From Paenibacillus_S vulneris (lineage in GTDB: Bacteria; Bacillota; Bacilli; Paenibacillales; NBRC-103111): a DNA stretch of 64,000 bases. Below the pieces are notes generated by a model. That model did not search any database and was not told the DNA's origin. It worked only from the letters and a program-made list of their open reading frames with translations. Within the stretch, counting starts at the first letter, position 1, and each line of letters starts with the position of its first letter. Positions 33,067-42,562 of the stretch are shown here, piece by piece. The stretch spans positions 124,001 to 188,000 of the forward strand of contig NZ_BAABJG010000003.1 of assembly GCF_039543185.1 (NCBI RefSeq). The letters are read 5' to 3'. Position numbers and translations under genes: made by a program.

Positions 33067-35469
33067 ATGTATACCACACGCTTTTGGAATGTCAGGCTGC
33101 GGAAAGTTATGGCCCAAGCTATGGCTTTTTTGCTGATTGCAGGTTTCTTTCATTTTAATCCTTCCGCTGCTGCTGCCAATAATACATCTCCAGGGGCGAC
33201 CGTCATCGGTTCGGTGTATGCGCAGGAAACGGTGCTGCTGGCAGACGGAAACAGTCACACAATCCTATCTGCGATTTTGAAGGACGGAAGCGGGAACGAT
33301 CTATCCGTCTCCCCGGACAGAGTAAAATTTCATACGACTCTAGGCCAGCTGGATCCGCAGGTTACAGCCTCCGTGTACGGGCAGTACACCTCCGTGCTGA
33401 CGGCACCCGTCTCGTCGGGAGTAGCGTATATTAGTGCGGATGTAGACGGTGTCGTCATTTCTGACATGGCCAGAGTGAATTTTACGGCGGGTGCTGTCTC
33501 TCCTTCACAGACGCTCATTGTGGCGGAACGGCAATCGCTGCCGGCGGATGGGGCGAGTCAGACGGTCATCTCTGTGTTTCTTAAAGACAGCCATGGAAAT
33601 GACATTGCTGAACGCGCGGATTCTCTTCAGCTTTCAACTACGCTGGGGCAATTGAGCGGCGTAACCTATGTCACTTATGGGAGTATGGAAACGGCAATGG
33701 TGTCGCCGCTTTACGGAACTTTGGGATACATGAGGCCCAATGCCGAATCGGCTTCTCCGATGGAAGTTCAGCTTGAAGCTGGAGCCATTCCTGCGGACGC
33801 CCCGAATCAGGCTCCTATCCCTGTCACTCTCTCTGCAACCTACGTGAATCACGGTTATTACCAGGCTATCCTGAAGGCTCCGTTATCCTCCGGGATTGCG
33901 CAGATTAGCGGGATGGTGAATGGACAGCCGATGGCTTCGAGCGCAGCGGTTATTTTCACGGGAGAAAGCCCTCAGAATGTGTTAACAAAGCTGACCTTTA
34001 ACCCGGAATCCTTTGTTATAAGAAGAGGCCAAGAGCAGGCCGCCGTTGTGGAAGCGGTATACTCCAACGGAAGCATGACCCCAGTATCCCGATATGCTGC
34101 CTATGCTTTGTCGGATTCCTCTGTTGCTTCTGTTGACAGCAGCGGAATCATCAAGGCTCTTCAGCCCGGACAGACGGTATTGACCGCGACGTACGGCGGA
34201 CTGACCGCCAGCGCCAAAATTCAGGTCATTGCCCCATCAAGCGGCGGAGGAGGAAGCTCTCGGCCTGCTTCATCAGGATCGTCTTCTCCGGGTACACCGC
34301 CCGGGCTCCAGATTGGAATTATTACGACAGACGGGTTGAATCAAAAGCAGACCATAACCGTCGAGGACATCCAGAAGGGAACGGTAACTATCACGACATC
34401 CTCTGAAGGCGGTAAGGTCGAGATTCCGGCTGGTATTTTGAAGCAGATTCAGCAGCTGAATCCTCAGACGGTACTGTTGATTAAAGCCGGTACGGCGACT
34501 ATGACGCTGCCTGCAGCCGAGCTGGATTTACAAGCTTACAGTACGACGTACGGCTTCCCGGAGACCTCCGTGAGTCTGCAAATCAGCATCCGTGAACCGG
34601 ATCAGCGTACCCTGGCGGCTATCAAAGCTTTGGGGCAGCAGATGAATGCGCGCCTCCTGACGGACCCGATGGAATTTGAAGTTCAGGTGATAGGGGACAA
34701 TCATCAGTCAGTATTTATCACGAGCTTTCACCGTTACATCGAAAGGTCTCTGGGGCTAGGGAACGTGAAGCCTCCGGAAACGGCGACCGGCGTCTGGTGG
34801 ATTCCCGATGCAAACCGGTTCAGCTTTGTTCCGACGCATTTTCGCATGGTCGATGGCCAATGGTCTGCCGTGATGAAACGGCAGGGTACAAGTATATATG
34901 CAGTCCTTGACCGTCCTGTTTCCTTCGAAGACCTAAGCCGTCACTGGTCGGAGACTCTCGTGGAGCAGCTTGCGTCCAAGCTGGTGATTCAGGGGCGAAG
35001 CGATTCCGCCTTTGACCCCGATGCTTCTATTACACGCGCCGAAATGGCAGCCCTAGTGGTACGAGCCCTGGGCTTGAACGAATCCAAAGAACAGAGCCCG
35101 TTCTCCGATGCATTAGGAGGCTGGTATGAATCGTCGGTTAACACGGCGTACAAGGCGGGGCTGATCTCAGGCTATGACGACGGGACCTTCCGCCCTATGC
35201 AGAACATTACAAGAGAAGAGCTGGCCGGAATGCTTATGAAAGCGATGAAGTACACATCGGTACAGCCGGAAGGAAATGCTGCGGCTCTTCAAAAGTTCGC
35301 TGACGAAGCCGCAGTGTCAGCATGGGCAATAAATGATGTTAGAGCGGCTATTCAAGCGGGAATTGTGGAAGGAAACGAGCAAAAGGAATTCAAGCCAGGA
35401 AGCTACACTTCCCGCGCTGAAGCTGCAACCATGCTTGGCCGGATGCTGAGGCTGATTCAGTTCATGTAA
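33067..35469 (+). CDS. S-layer-homology surface protein with Ig-like (Big) domains
   Basis: This 800-residue protein has a signal peptide (cleaved near residue 35, SAAAA). Two invasin/Big_1-like repeats follow at about 40-300, each opening with LLADGNSHTILSAILKD- or LPADGASQTVISVFLKD-type sequence. A BIG2-type domain is at about 312-393 (SVASVDSSGIIKALQPGQTV). After a Ser/Gly linker comes a domain of about 200 residues without assignment, then three C-terminal SLH modules (SITRAEMAALVVRAL; ITREELAGMLMKAM; TSRAEAATMLGRM), which anchor proteins to pyruvylated wall polymer. Adhesion or wall-surface function is inferred. AGGAAAGGAT lies about 14 nt before ATG 33067, a long spacing. The collagen-like gene follows after 29 nt. 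Confidence 0.9.
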   Translation: MYTTRFWNVRLRKVMAQAMAFLLIAGFFHFNPSAAAANNTSPGATVIGSVYAQETVLLADGNSHTILSAILKDGSGNDLSVSPDRVKFHTTLGQLDPQVTASVYGQYTSVLTAPVSSGVAYISADVDGVVISDMARVNFTAGAVSPSQTLIVAERQSLPADGASQTVISVFLKDSHGNDIAERADSLQLSTTLGQLSGVTYVTYGSMETAMVSPLYGTLGYMRPNAESASPMEVQLEAGAIPADAPNQAPIPVTLSATYVNHGYYQAILKAPLSSGIAQISGMVNGQPMASSAAVIFTGESPQNVLTKLTFNPESFVIRRGQEQAAVVEAVYSNGSMTPVSRYAAYALSDSSVASVDSSGIIKALQPGQTVLTATYGGLTASAKIQVIAPSSGGGGSSRPASSGSSSPGTPPGLQIGIITTDGLNQKQTITVEDIQKGTVTITTSSEGGKVEIPAGILKQIQQLNPQTVLLIKAGTATMTLPAAELDLQAYSTTYGFPETSVSLQISIREPDQRTLAAIKALGQQMNARLLTDPMEFEVQVIGDNHQSVFITSFHRYIERSLGLGNVKPPETATGVWWIPDANRFSFVPTHFRMVDGQWSAVMKRQGTSIYAVLDRPVSFEDLSRHWSETLVEQLASKLVIQGRSDSAFDPDASITRAEMAALVVRALGLNESKEQSPFSDALGGWYESSVNTAYKAGLISGYDDGTFRPMQNITREELAGMLMKAMKYTSVQPEGNAAALQKFADEAAVSAWAINDVRAAIQAGIVEGNEQKEFKPGSYTSRAEAATMLGRMLRLIQFM

Positions 35470-35498
35470 CAGGAATTTATTCGGGAGAGGGATTCGCA

Positions 35499-37175
35499 AT
35501 GAGAAAACTAGGTAAATGGAGCATGGCTGCGGCCATCGTATCTCTTACGTTCGCTTATCAAGGCTCCGGGGCACAAGCGGCAGCGACGCTGCTTGATTCT
35601 ATTAATGTATGCGTAAGCGCCGGCGGACAAATGAGCTTTTTGGCGCCGGGAGCAAGCTGTAATGCAGGCGAAAAGATGTATACCCTCAAGCTTCAAGGAG
35701 ATCAAGGTCCCACAGGTCCGCAAGGGCAAAAAGGGGATGCAGGTCCTCAAGGTCCCAAAGGAGATAAAGGCGATCAAGGAGATGCCGGAGCCGTAGGACC
35801 GGCAGGTCCGGCAGGCCCGCAAGGCGCCAAGGGGGATAAAGGCGACCAAGGGGACACCGGGGCTGTGGGACCGGCTGGACCGGCGGGTCCGGAAGGCCCG
35901 CAAGGCCTTCTAGGCCCGAAAGGGGATAAAGGTGACCAAGGGGATACGGGAGCCGTAGGCCCGGTGGGTCTGCAGGGCCAGAAGGGAGATAAGGGAGACC
36001 AAGGAGAGGCCGGTCCGGCAGGACCTGTTGGCCCCCAAGGATCTAAGGGAGATAAGGGCGATCAAGGGGCAGCCGGACCAACGGGAGCTGCGGGTCCGCA
36101 GGGGCCTAAAGGAGATAAGGGAGACCAGGGCGATATCGGTCCGGCAGGTCCGCAAGGTGTCAAGGGAGACAAAGGCGATCCTGGTGCGACCGGACCCGTC
36201 GGCCCTCAAGGCTCAATAGGCCCGCAAGGTCCAGTAGGCCCGACGGGGGCTACGGGTCCGCAAGGGCCGGCCGGTTCGGGAGATGCGGTCAGCATGTATG
36301 GAGACGGATCCGCAGGGGCATGGAATGCTACAACATCGACGGATTTAACGGGAAGATCCAGTGCTATTACGAATCTTCAATTTACTTCGGTCACGATTTC
36401 GGGCAATCTTACCGTGCCAAGCGGAACCGTAATACGGGCAACAGGGGATATAACGATTAACGGGACCCTTACGGTCGCTCCCGGGGCTCAGGATAGCGGG
36501 GAAGGTGCCGCGAATTCCGGCGTTTCCTTGGCCGGGGCAGGGGTTTTTAACGGCGGAGTAGGCCTTTCCTATCTGCAAGCTGCACAAGCGACTTTGCCTG
36601 GTGCTGCCGGAGGAGGAGCGGGGAGCAGGGATTCGGATGGCGCAGGAGGCGAAGGCGGAGGCGCTATTGTTCTACTGGCCAAAGGAACCGTTAGGCTGGT
36701 CAGCTCGGGGTCCATTAATGCGAATGGCAATAACGGGACCAATCCGCAAACCCCTTCATCAGGGATTTATGGAGTAGGCGGAGGCGGAGGCGGTGTTGTC
36801 GTTATTGGAGCCAAGACCGGTATCATCATTGCTGGAGCAATCAGGGCAAATGGAGGAAACGGTTCTAATGGCTGGGACGGTAACGGGGGAGACGGAGAAG
36901 GCGGAGGCGGCGGAGGTGGCGGCGGTATTATCCATCTCATCTCGTCCACCTCTCCCTCCGTTACCGGAAGCTTGCAAGTCAATGGGGGTGCTGGCGGAGC
37001 TAATGCCGGATCGTCATCTTATGTAGGGTTCGGTCATGGCGGCGGTGCCAGCGGAGGCAATGGCGGTAATGGCGGCGGCGGTATTTTTACCCCCGTTGTT
37101 GCCAGCCAACCGGGCCAGTCTGGCTATAGCATAACTACCGTAACGCCTGCTCCTGAGAATCTTTTTCTTAAATAA
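35499..37175 (+). CDS. Secreted collagen-like protein with glycine-rich C-terminal region
   Basis: This 558-residue protein has a signal peptide (about 1-28, AQAA). A short N-terminal domain with two Cys follows (NVCVSAGGQMSFLAPGASC), then about 64 uninterrupted Gly-X-Y triplets from about residue 67 to 259. These are rich in GPKGDKGDQGD and GPAGPAGP, as in bacterial triple-helix proteins. The C-terminal 300 residues hold a DLTGRSSAITNLQFTSVTIS stretch and several long glycine runs of the GGGGGG type. No anchor motif is visible. The gene lies 29 nt behind the SLH surface-protein gene, so the two are probably co-expressed as surface fibres. GGGAGAGGG precedes ATG 35499. Confidence 0.92.
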   Translation: MRKLGKWSMAAAIVSLTFAYQGSGAQAAATLLDSINVCVSAGGQMSFLAPGASCNAGEKMYTLKLQGDQGPTGPQGQKGDAGPQGPKGDKGDQGDAGAVGPAGPAGPQGAKGDKGDQGDTGAVGPAGPAGPEGPQGLLGPKGDKGDQGDTGAVGPVGLQGQKGDKGDQGEAGPAGPVGPQGSKGDKGDQGAAGPTGAAGPQGPKGDKGDQGDIGPAGPQGVKGDKGDPGATGPVGPQGSIGPQGPVGPTGATGPQGPAGSGDAVSMYGDGSAGAWNATTSTDLTGRSSAITNLQFTSVTISGNLTVPSGTVIRATGDITINGTLTVAPGAQDSGEGAANSGVSLAGAGVFNGGVGLSYLQAAQATLPGAAGGGAGSRDSDGAGGEGGGAIVLLAKGTVRLVSSGSINANGNNGTNPQTPSSGIYGVGGGGGGVVVIGAKTGIIIAGAIRANGGNGSNGWDGNGGDGEGGGGGGGGGIIHLISSTSPSVTGSLQVNGGAGGANAGSSSYVGFGHGGGASGGNGGNGGGGIFTPVVASQPGQSGYSITTVTPAPENLFLK

Positions 37176-37196
37176 AGGCGGGAAGCAATGAGGAGA

Positions 37197-37236
37197 GCCG
37201 TTCAAAAGTCATCTTAGGCTTTTGAGCGGCTTTTTT
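37197..37236 (+). terminator. Strong Rho-independent terminator
   Basis: GCCGTTCAAAAG pairs with CTTTTGAGCGGC (one mismatch/wobble) followed by TTTTTT. It ends the SLH/collagen-like transcript. Confidence 0.9.
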
Positions 37237-37382
37237 GTTATTTTAACCGGAAGATTGCAATCGTAGGCAAGCCGGAAACCTCAATCCTGCTAAAATCATT
37301 TCCACAATATGCTATCGGTGATAAACTAGAGCTATAGTAGATTTGCACACTATGGATATCCATATAGGAGGCTGTTACGGGA

Positions 37383-38183
37383 ATGCCTAAAATATTGATG
37401 ACTTATCCGCAAGGCAAATTCAAAGTACTGACGATGAGCTATGATGACGGGAGAGCGGCGGACCGCAGGCTTGTCCAGATTTTCAACGACTATGGAATCA
37501 AGGGCGCTTTTCATATTAATTCCGGTTTGATGGGTACCGGTGACAGAATCACGAAGGAAGAGGCCGCGGAGCTGTACAAGGGGCAAGAGGTGTCCACCCA
37601 CACCGTCACACACCCGACGATCGTGAGATCACCGAGAGAGCAGCTGCTTGAAGAGGTGCTGGAGGACCGCAAGGCGCTGGAAAAGATGGTAGGCTATACG
37701 GTTCGCGGGCTGTCCTATCCTAACGGCTCCTTCAACCGCCAGATTAAAGAAACGCTGCCCTATCTGGGCATCGAATACGCCAGGGTCGTAGAGACGACCG
37801 GGGGCTTCGGGCTTCCTGACGATTGGATGGAGTGGAAGCCGACCTGCCACCACAAGCGGAATTTAATGAGCTTGGCCGAGACTTTCGTAGAGCTGCATAA
37901 AAAACAATACCTGTACATGATGTACGTATGGGGTCATAGCTATGAGTTCGACACGGATAACAATTGGGATTTGATCGAGAACTTTTGCCAATATATCAGT
38001 AACAAGGACGATATCTGGTATGCAACGAATATCGAAATCGTTGACTATTTCAAAGCGTTCCGCCAGCTTCAATTTTCCGCTTCAAGCGAATTTGTCTACA
38101 ATCCTTCCGCTAAATCGGTGTGGATCAGTGTTGATGGGGATATCTTAGAAATTCGCGGCGGCGAGCAGGTATCCTTGGTCTAA
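37383..38183 (+). CDS. Polysaccharide deacetylase family protein (NodB domain)
   Basis: This 266-residue protein has no signal peptide. NodB metal and catalytic motifs are present: MSYDDG (Asp21/Asp22), GAFHINSGL, the metal-binding pair in STHTVTHP and RGLSYPNGSFN. About 50 C-terminal residues after IVDYFKAFR form a small extra beta domain. Such enzymes remove N- or O-acetyl groups from sugars. An intracellular oligosaccharide substrate is suggested by the lack of a signal. ATAGGAGGC lies 12 nt before ATG 37383. Confidence 0.88.
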   Translation: MPKILMTYPQGKFKVLTMSYDDGRAADRRLVQIFNDYGIKGAFHINSGLMGTGDRITKEEAAELYKGQEVSTHTVTHPTIVRSPREQLLEEVLEDRKALEKMVGYTVRGLSYPNGSFNRQIKETLPYLGIEYARVVETTGGFGLPDDWMEWKPTCHHKRNLMSLAETFVELHKKQYLYMMYVWGHSYEFDTDNNWDLIENFCQYISNKDDIWYATNIEIVDYFKAFRQLQFSASSEFVYNPSAKSVWISVDGDILEIRGGEQVSLV

Positions 38184-38258
38184 CCCGGAAACATGGCAAT
38201 GTAGGGAACGATTGGGTACAATAAGCTTAAAACTGCCAAAGGATTAGGAGATGCTGTT

Positions 38259-39335
38259 ATGGAAAATGCCAAATGGATTACCTATTTCGGATCCTATGCG
38301 GGGAAACAATCGCCGGGGATTCACGTTTATATGCTGGACGAGCAATCGGGGGAGCTTTCAAGTATCGAAACCGTGTCGGGTCTGATCAACCCTACCTTTT
38401 TGACGGTCAGCCAGTCCAAGGGATTGCTGTATTCCTATACTCAAGCGGATGAAGGGCAGGACAGCGGAGCCGTGCTGACGTACCGGATTGATTCGGAGTC
38501 GGGTGCCTTGTCTTTGGCCGGACAGGAGCCAAGCCTGGATAAATCGGCGACGCATATCAATCTCGATCATGCGGAGAAGTTTGCGATGACCGTCAGTTAT
38601 TCGGAAGGGACCATTAACCTGTTCCCGGTTCAACCGAACGGCCAGCTCGGCCCGCTATCGGACAAGGTACGGCATGAAGGCTCGAGCGTAGTGCCTAAGC
38701 GGCAGGAAAGCGCGCATCCTCATTCGATCTATACCGATCCGACCGATCAATTCGTGATCGTCCCTGACCTGGGATTGGACACAATCAAGGTATACCGTCT
38801 GGACCGGGAGCAGGGCAAGTTCCTGCCGCATGACGATGTGAAGCTGGCTCCGGGGTCCGGGCCGCGGCATTTTGCCTTCCATCCGTCCCTGGCTTACGCT
38901 TATGTTATTAACGAATTGAATTCGACGATAACCGTATTTACCTACGATGGGCAGGCTGGCAAATTGCAGGAAATTCAGACGGTATCCGCTCTGCCGGAGG
39001 ACTTTAACGGTACCAGCAGCACCGCTGAAGTGCAGATCTCCGCTTGCGGATCGTTCCTGTACGGCTCCAACCGGGGACATGACAGCATCGCCGTGTTCGC
39101 TATCGATAAGAGCAGCGGCAAGCTGAGCCTGGTTCAGCATATTTCCACAGGGGGCGAGCATCCGCGCCATTTCAGCCTGACGCCAAGCGGACGTTATTTG
39201 CTGGCTGCCAACAAAGATTCCAATTCGGTTCACGTCTTTAAGGTGGACCCAGTCAGCGGCAGGCTGTCGGCAACAGGGCAATCGATTTCGATTCCGCAAC
39301 CAACCTGCGTTCGCTACTACAAGCTGCCTTCCTAA
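38259..39335 (+). CDS. Lactonase family protein (6-phosphogluconolactonase type, beta-propeller)
   Basis: This 358-residue protein matches the seven-bladed lactonase family: YFGSYAGKQSPGIHVYMLD, HPHSIYTDPTDQFVIVPDLGLD, GSGPRHFAFHPSLAYAYVINE, LYGSNRGHDSIAVFAID and GEHPRHFSLTPSGRYLLAAN. The His-Pro-His and GxGPRH segments are the conserved family landmarks. Members hydrolyse 6-phosphogluconolactone or other sugar lactones in the cytoplasm; the precise substrate here is not shown. GATTAGGAG precedes ATG 38259. Confidence 0.9.
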   Translation: MENAKWITYFGSYAGKQSPGIHVYMLDEQSGELSSIETVSGLINPTFLTVSQSKGLLYSYTQADEGQDSGAVLTYRIDSESGALSLAGQEPSLDKSATHINLDHAEKFAMTVSYSEGTINLFPVQPNGQLGPLSDKVRHEGSSVVPKRQESAHPHSIYTDPTDQFVIVPDLGLDTIKVYRLDREQGKFLPHDDVKLAPGSGPRHFAFHPSLAYAYVINELNSTITVFTYDGQAGKLQEIQTVSALPEDFNGTSSTAEVQISACGSFLYGSNRGHDSIAVFAIDKSSGKLSLVQHISTGGEHPRHFSLTPSGRYLLAANKDSNSVHVFKVDPVSGRLSATGQSISIPQPTCVRYYKLPS

Positions 39336-39348
39336 GGAAGCATAAAAC

Positions 39349-39383
39349 AGGTCCTTTCCCTTTGATAGGGAGAGGACCTTTTT
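39349..39383. terminator. Terminator shared by the lactonase and small minus-strand gene
   Basis: AGGTCCTttCCCT pairs with AGGGagAGGACCT, followed by TTTTT on the plus strand and TGTTTT on the minus strand. It lies between two convergent genes. Confidence 0.85.
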
Positions 39384-39415
39384 GGCGTTTGCGTAAGCCG
39401 CTTCCGGCGACGATA

Positions 39416-39580
39416 CTATTGAAACTTTTTGTAGTCGGGATCGTCGTTGATCGGCTCATAATCCAATTCGGCAATTTTGGAATAGGAGTAATGACCGTAT
39501 TCATCATAGTAATGAAACGGGTTATCCAATTGATTGGGCAGGAAATAGTCTTTGAGAAGCGTAAGGAAATTACGGAGCAT
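39416..39580 (-). CDS. Small hypothetical protein, 54 residues
   Basis: ATG 39580 is preceded by GAGGTGGAACT and the frame ends in TAG at 39416. The protein begins MLRNFLTLLKDYFLPNQ and ends PINDDPDYKKFQ. It is rich in Tyr, Asp and His (NPFHYYDEYGHYSYSK), with no membrane segment. The ribosome site, biased composition and placement between a shared terminator and the SPW gene support a real gene. I do not recognise the family. Confidence 0.65.
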   Translation of the reverse strand: MLRNFLTLLKDYFLPNQLDNPFHYYDEYGHYSYSKIAELDYEPINDDPDYKKFQ

Positions 39581-39681
39581 AGTTCCACCTCGGCTTTATC
39601 ATTTATGTAAAGTATTTACAGTTTGGGGGATCCTATGCATCCTTAGCTCATGAGATCGTAATCCTGATGGCGGAATCGCGG

Positions 39682-40008
39682 CTATTCCCGTCCTCGGGTT
39701 CCCAGGTTGACGAAGCTGCATAATATCGTGAAGACACCTAATGCCGCGCCGAGCCATAGCTGCTTATGGTCATTTATTCGTTGCAGGAAGGGGGCGATAG
39801 CCATGAAGAAACCGGTGACGGCCGTGATGAGGTTAGGAAGCGAGTCTCCCGTTGCTTGGCTTATGGACCAGAGGGATGCTGCGATCTGAATAAGCCCGAC
39901 ACCCATGCTGAACCAGAACGCTGCCCCGGATTCCGTATAACCGAATACCCAAGGCGATACTATTAACCAAAGTCCGAAGAGTAAGATCAAGACGCTTCTC
40001 ACTTTCAT
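39682..40008 (-). CDS. SPW-motif small membrane protein
   Basis: This 108-residue protein has four predicted membrane helices. LWLIVSPWVFGYT carries the SPW motif that names the family (PF03779), often found in pairs; only one clear copy is present here, with IAPFLQ at the second position. GGGAGGTG lies before ATG 40008; an upstream GTG at 40017 lies inside that site. The function of SPW proteins is unknown. Confidence 0.8.
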   Translation of the reverse strand: MKVRSVLILLFGLWLIVSPWVFGYTESGAAFWFSMGVGLIQIAASLWSISQATGDSLPNLITAVTGFFMAIAPFLQRINDHKQLWLGAALGVFTILCSFVNLGTRGRE

Positions 40009-40086
40009 CCAAAGCACCTCCCATTACAATCATATGTAGCAGATAGGCGGTTGGTTACTAAAAATAAAGCGATTTCATTTTTAGGG

Positions 40087-40144
40087 TTGACAGAAATCGC
40101 GGATTATTTTACAATTTTGGTAACGTTTCCGGTAACGTTACCAA
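40087..40144 (+). promoter_or_regulatory. Sigma-A promoter with LacI-family operator (site 1)
   Basis: TTGACA (40087-40092), 17 nt, TACAAT (40110-40115). Immediately downstream at 40117-40144 is a 28-bp palindrome of TTGGTAACGTT, TCCGGT and AACGTTACCAA. It overlaps the start region, where repressor binding would block transcription. It is the exact reverse complement of the site before the LacI gene at 42723-42750. Confidence 0.92.
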
Positions 40145-40266
40145 AAACCTGTGCTGCTTATTCGAAGCTCCTGACGAATCTATTGGGAGATATTTTTAAC
40201 AGGTAGGGTTAAGCGCTTTCCCTTACATTTCGTTAAGAAACACTTTGAAAAAGGGGGTGTAATCCC

Positions 40267-41640
40267 ATGATGAACATCCTCATCATCACTGTGGACCAGC
40301 TGCGGTGGGATGCCCTCTCTTGCGCAGGCAACCGAGAGGTCCATACGCCGAATATGGATCGGCTGGCGGAACAGGGAGTCCGGTTCACCCATGCGTTTAC
40401 GAACGCTCCGGCATGCATGCCGGCAAGATCCTCGCTCCTTACAGGACGGTTCCCCCATGCCCACCGGGTAAGAGGCGGAGGCGTCCGGTTGCCGGAGGAT
40501 GAGGTCACGTTCCCGCATATTCTGAGCCAGCGCGGCTATCATACCGCCCATATCGGTAAGCTGCATGTGCAGAATCATACGTACCGCGATCATACGGCAC
40601 CGCATCCGAGCTACGGGTACCGTACTCTGCAGGTTACGGATGAGCGGGGCACTTATCGGGATCCGTATACGCAGTGGGTGGAGCGCAACTATCCCGAATA
40701 TGCGGAGGCGGTCCGGCTGGAGCCGGGAGCAACCCGCGTGAGAAGCCGGACGGATCATCTGTCCGCCCGAGGCCGCTTCCCGGCAAAGGCTTCTCACAGC
40801 AAGTGGGTCAGTACGGCTTCCATAGAATTCATGGAGCATTACGGGGACACTCCTTTTTTGCTGTGGTCGAGCTTCTTCGATCCGCATTCCCCGTTTATCG
40901 TCCCGTCCGATCTGGCCGACCGGTATGATCCCGCCGCAGTTACTCTGCCGAGAAACTGCGAGATTACGGCGGACAACGAGGAAGCGATTCGGCAAAAGAA
41001 AGCGGCCTACTACACGCTGGTCTCCCATGTCGACGATTGCGTGGGAGAGATCCTGCGATATCTCGATGAATCGGGATTGTCGGACCGAACCGCGGTGCTG
41101 CTGTCCAGCGACCACGGGGAATTTCTGGGCGATTACGGACGCTGGGGCAAGGGAAGGTCCGAGGATGAGAGCATTCGGATCCCGATGATGATACGAACGC
41201 CGGGGATGCTGCGGCAGCCTCCAACGAAACCTGTAGTGGAGGATATCGTTCAGCTGTTCGACCTGGCACCTACCATCTGCGATTTGACGGGCAGCATGAA
41301 GCCGCATTCCATGCAGGCGAGAAGTCTGCTCCCGCTGTTGAAGGGAGAGAACGACCCCGGCAGGCCGCCTTTCGCCCTGATCGAGCATAACTTCGAGGTA
41401 TCCCGTATCGATACGGCCGAGGTGTTCGAGAAGACGCTCCGCAGTCATGACTACCGCCTGACGGTTTGGAACGACCGGGAGGAGGGGGAGCTGTATGATT
41501 TGCGGAAGGACCCCCTTCAATCCGAGAATGTTTGGGACGCCCCGGAATACAAGGATGTCCGTGCGGAGCTGGTCTGGAAGCTCCTTCATAGACTTATGCA
41601 GACGGAAACGACGCTTCCGGTAAGGACGAATCCGTTCTGA
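40267..41640 (+). CDS. Sulfatase with canonical Cys formylglycine motif
   Basis: This 457-residue protein has ITVDQLRWDALSCAG (metal site), signature C-M-P-A-R (C50-R54) followed by SSLLTGR, and LSSDHGEFLGDYGRWGKGR (distal site). It lacks a signal peptide. It heads the operon controlled by the 40117 operator and is followed by a PTP-like phytase gene, so a substrate bearing both sulfate and phosphate groups, or a mixture of such compounds, is plausible. GGGGGTG precedes ATG 40267. Confidence 0.92.
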   Translation: MMNILIITVDQLRWDALSCAGNREVHTPNMDRLAEQGVRFTHAFTNAPACMPARSSLLTGRFPHAHRVRGGGVRLPEDEVTFPHILSQRGYHTAHIGKLHVQNHTYRDHTAPHPSYGYRTLQVTDERGTYRDPYTQWVERNYPEYAEAVRLEPGATRVRSRTDHLSARGRFPAKASHSKWVSTASIEFMEHYGDTPFLLWSSFFDPHSPFIVPSDLADRYDPAAVTLPRNCEITADNEEAIRQKKAAYYTLVSHVDDCVGEILRYLDESGLSDRTAVLLSSDHGEFLGDYGRWGKGRSEDESIRIPMMIRTPGMLRQPPTKPVVEDIVQLFDLAPTICDLTGSMKPHSMQARSLLPLLKGENDPGRPPFALIEHNFEVSRIDTAEVFEKTLRSHDYRLTVWNDREEGELYDLRKDPLQSENVWDAPEYKDVRAELVWKLLHRLMQTETTLPVRTNPF

Positions 41641-41707
41641 CCCGGCTGGGCTTGATAGAACGATTCCAGTGAGGTTAATGAAAACCCGAAAAAGGAGAGG
41701 GACAGAA

Positions 41708-42562
41708 GTGCAAAGTCAAATCGTACATCGCATCATCGACGTGGACAATAAGCGCGCTCTGCCGAAAAAATTCCGCATGACCAGTCCGCTTGCGGAAGGC
41801 TTGAGCCAACAGCCGGATTTCACCGGCCTGACTGACCTGAGAATTTCGGGCAGCGGCCAATTCTCGCAGCAAGGACTTCGGCTCATGCAAGAGACGATTG
41901 GCCAGCCGCGTATAACGATTGTCGACCTGAGGCAGGAAAGCCACGGCTTCGTTAACGGGATGGCGGTCAGCTGGTATGGACCCAATAATGGCTGCAACAT
42001 GCATCTCACCCAAGAGGAGATACGGGCGGAGGAGGGCCGTCTTCTGCAGCAGCTTGCGGATGCGCAGGAGCTTGTGTTCGACCGGCTGGAGAAGAAATCT
42101 GTCGATCTGGATAGTCCGGTCACGGGCCCGAAGCTCGTGCAGACCGAGGAGGAGATGGTGAGGAGCGAGGGGGCGGACTATATCCGTTTCTTTGTGACGG
42201 ATCATCACCGGCCGTCGGACGGAGAAGTCGACCGCTTCATCCGCTACGCCGTAGGATTGCCTGAGGGCACGTGGCTTCATTTTCATTGCCGCGGCGGTGT
42301 CGGGCGGACGACCAGCTTTATGCTCATGTATGACATGCTGCATCACGCAGGCCGGGTAAGCCGAGAGGATCTATTCGAAAGACATGTCCGAATCGGCGGC
42401 AAGGATGTAAGCAGCGCTGATCCTAAGGACGAATTCAAGTACGGTCCTGCCTTGGAACGATTGGACTTTCTTCATCGATTTTACGATTATTGCGCAGGCA
42501 ATCGGGACGGCTATGCTACGACATGGTCGCAATGGCTGGCATCGAGCGGCTCGCCTTCTTAA
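41708..42562 (+). CDS. PTP-like (cysteine) phytase family phosphatase
   Basis: This 284-residue protein has the protein-tyrosine-phosphatase loop FHCRGGVGRTT, with nucleophile Cys194 and Arg200. An upstream VTDHHRPSD supplies the general-acid Asp region, and VDLRQESHGFVNGMAV is typical of PTP-like inositol polyphosphatases (PF14566). It would remove phosphates from inositol phosphates by a cysteinyl-phosphate intermediate. No signal peptide is present, unlike the rumen enzymes. AAAAAGGAGAGGG fits GTG 41708; the longer frame from 41669 has no site. It is co-transcribed with the sulfatase. Confidence 0.87.
   Translation: MQSQIVHRIIDVDNKRALPKKFRMTSPLAEGLSQQPDFTGLTDLRISGSGQFSQQGLRLMQETIGQPRITIVDLRQESHGFVNGMAVSWYGPNNGCNMHLTQEEIRAEEGRLLQQLADAQELVFDRLEKKSVDLDSPVTGPKLVQTEEEMVRSEGADYIRFFVTDHHRPSDGEVDRFIRYAVGLPEGTWLHFHCRGGVGRTTSFMLMYDMLHHAGRVSREDLFERHVRIGGKDVSSADPKDEFKYGPALERLDFLHRFYDYCAGNRDGYATTWSQWLASSGSPS

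Noticed and set aside
35698..36280. Short periodic DNA repeats and long antisense frames
   Set aside because: They are the coding repeats of the Gly-X-Y collagen-like region; the antisense frames are composition shadows without ribosome sites.
40180..41589. 469-residue antisense frame opposite the sulfatase
   Set aside because: No ribosome site or recognisable domain; it mirrors the GC-rich codon pattern of the true gene, which has clear motifs and a promoter.
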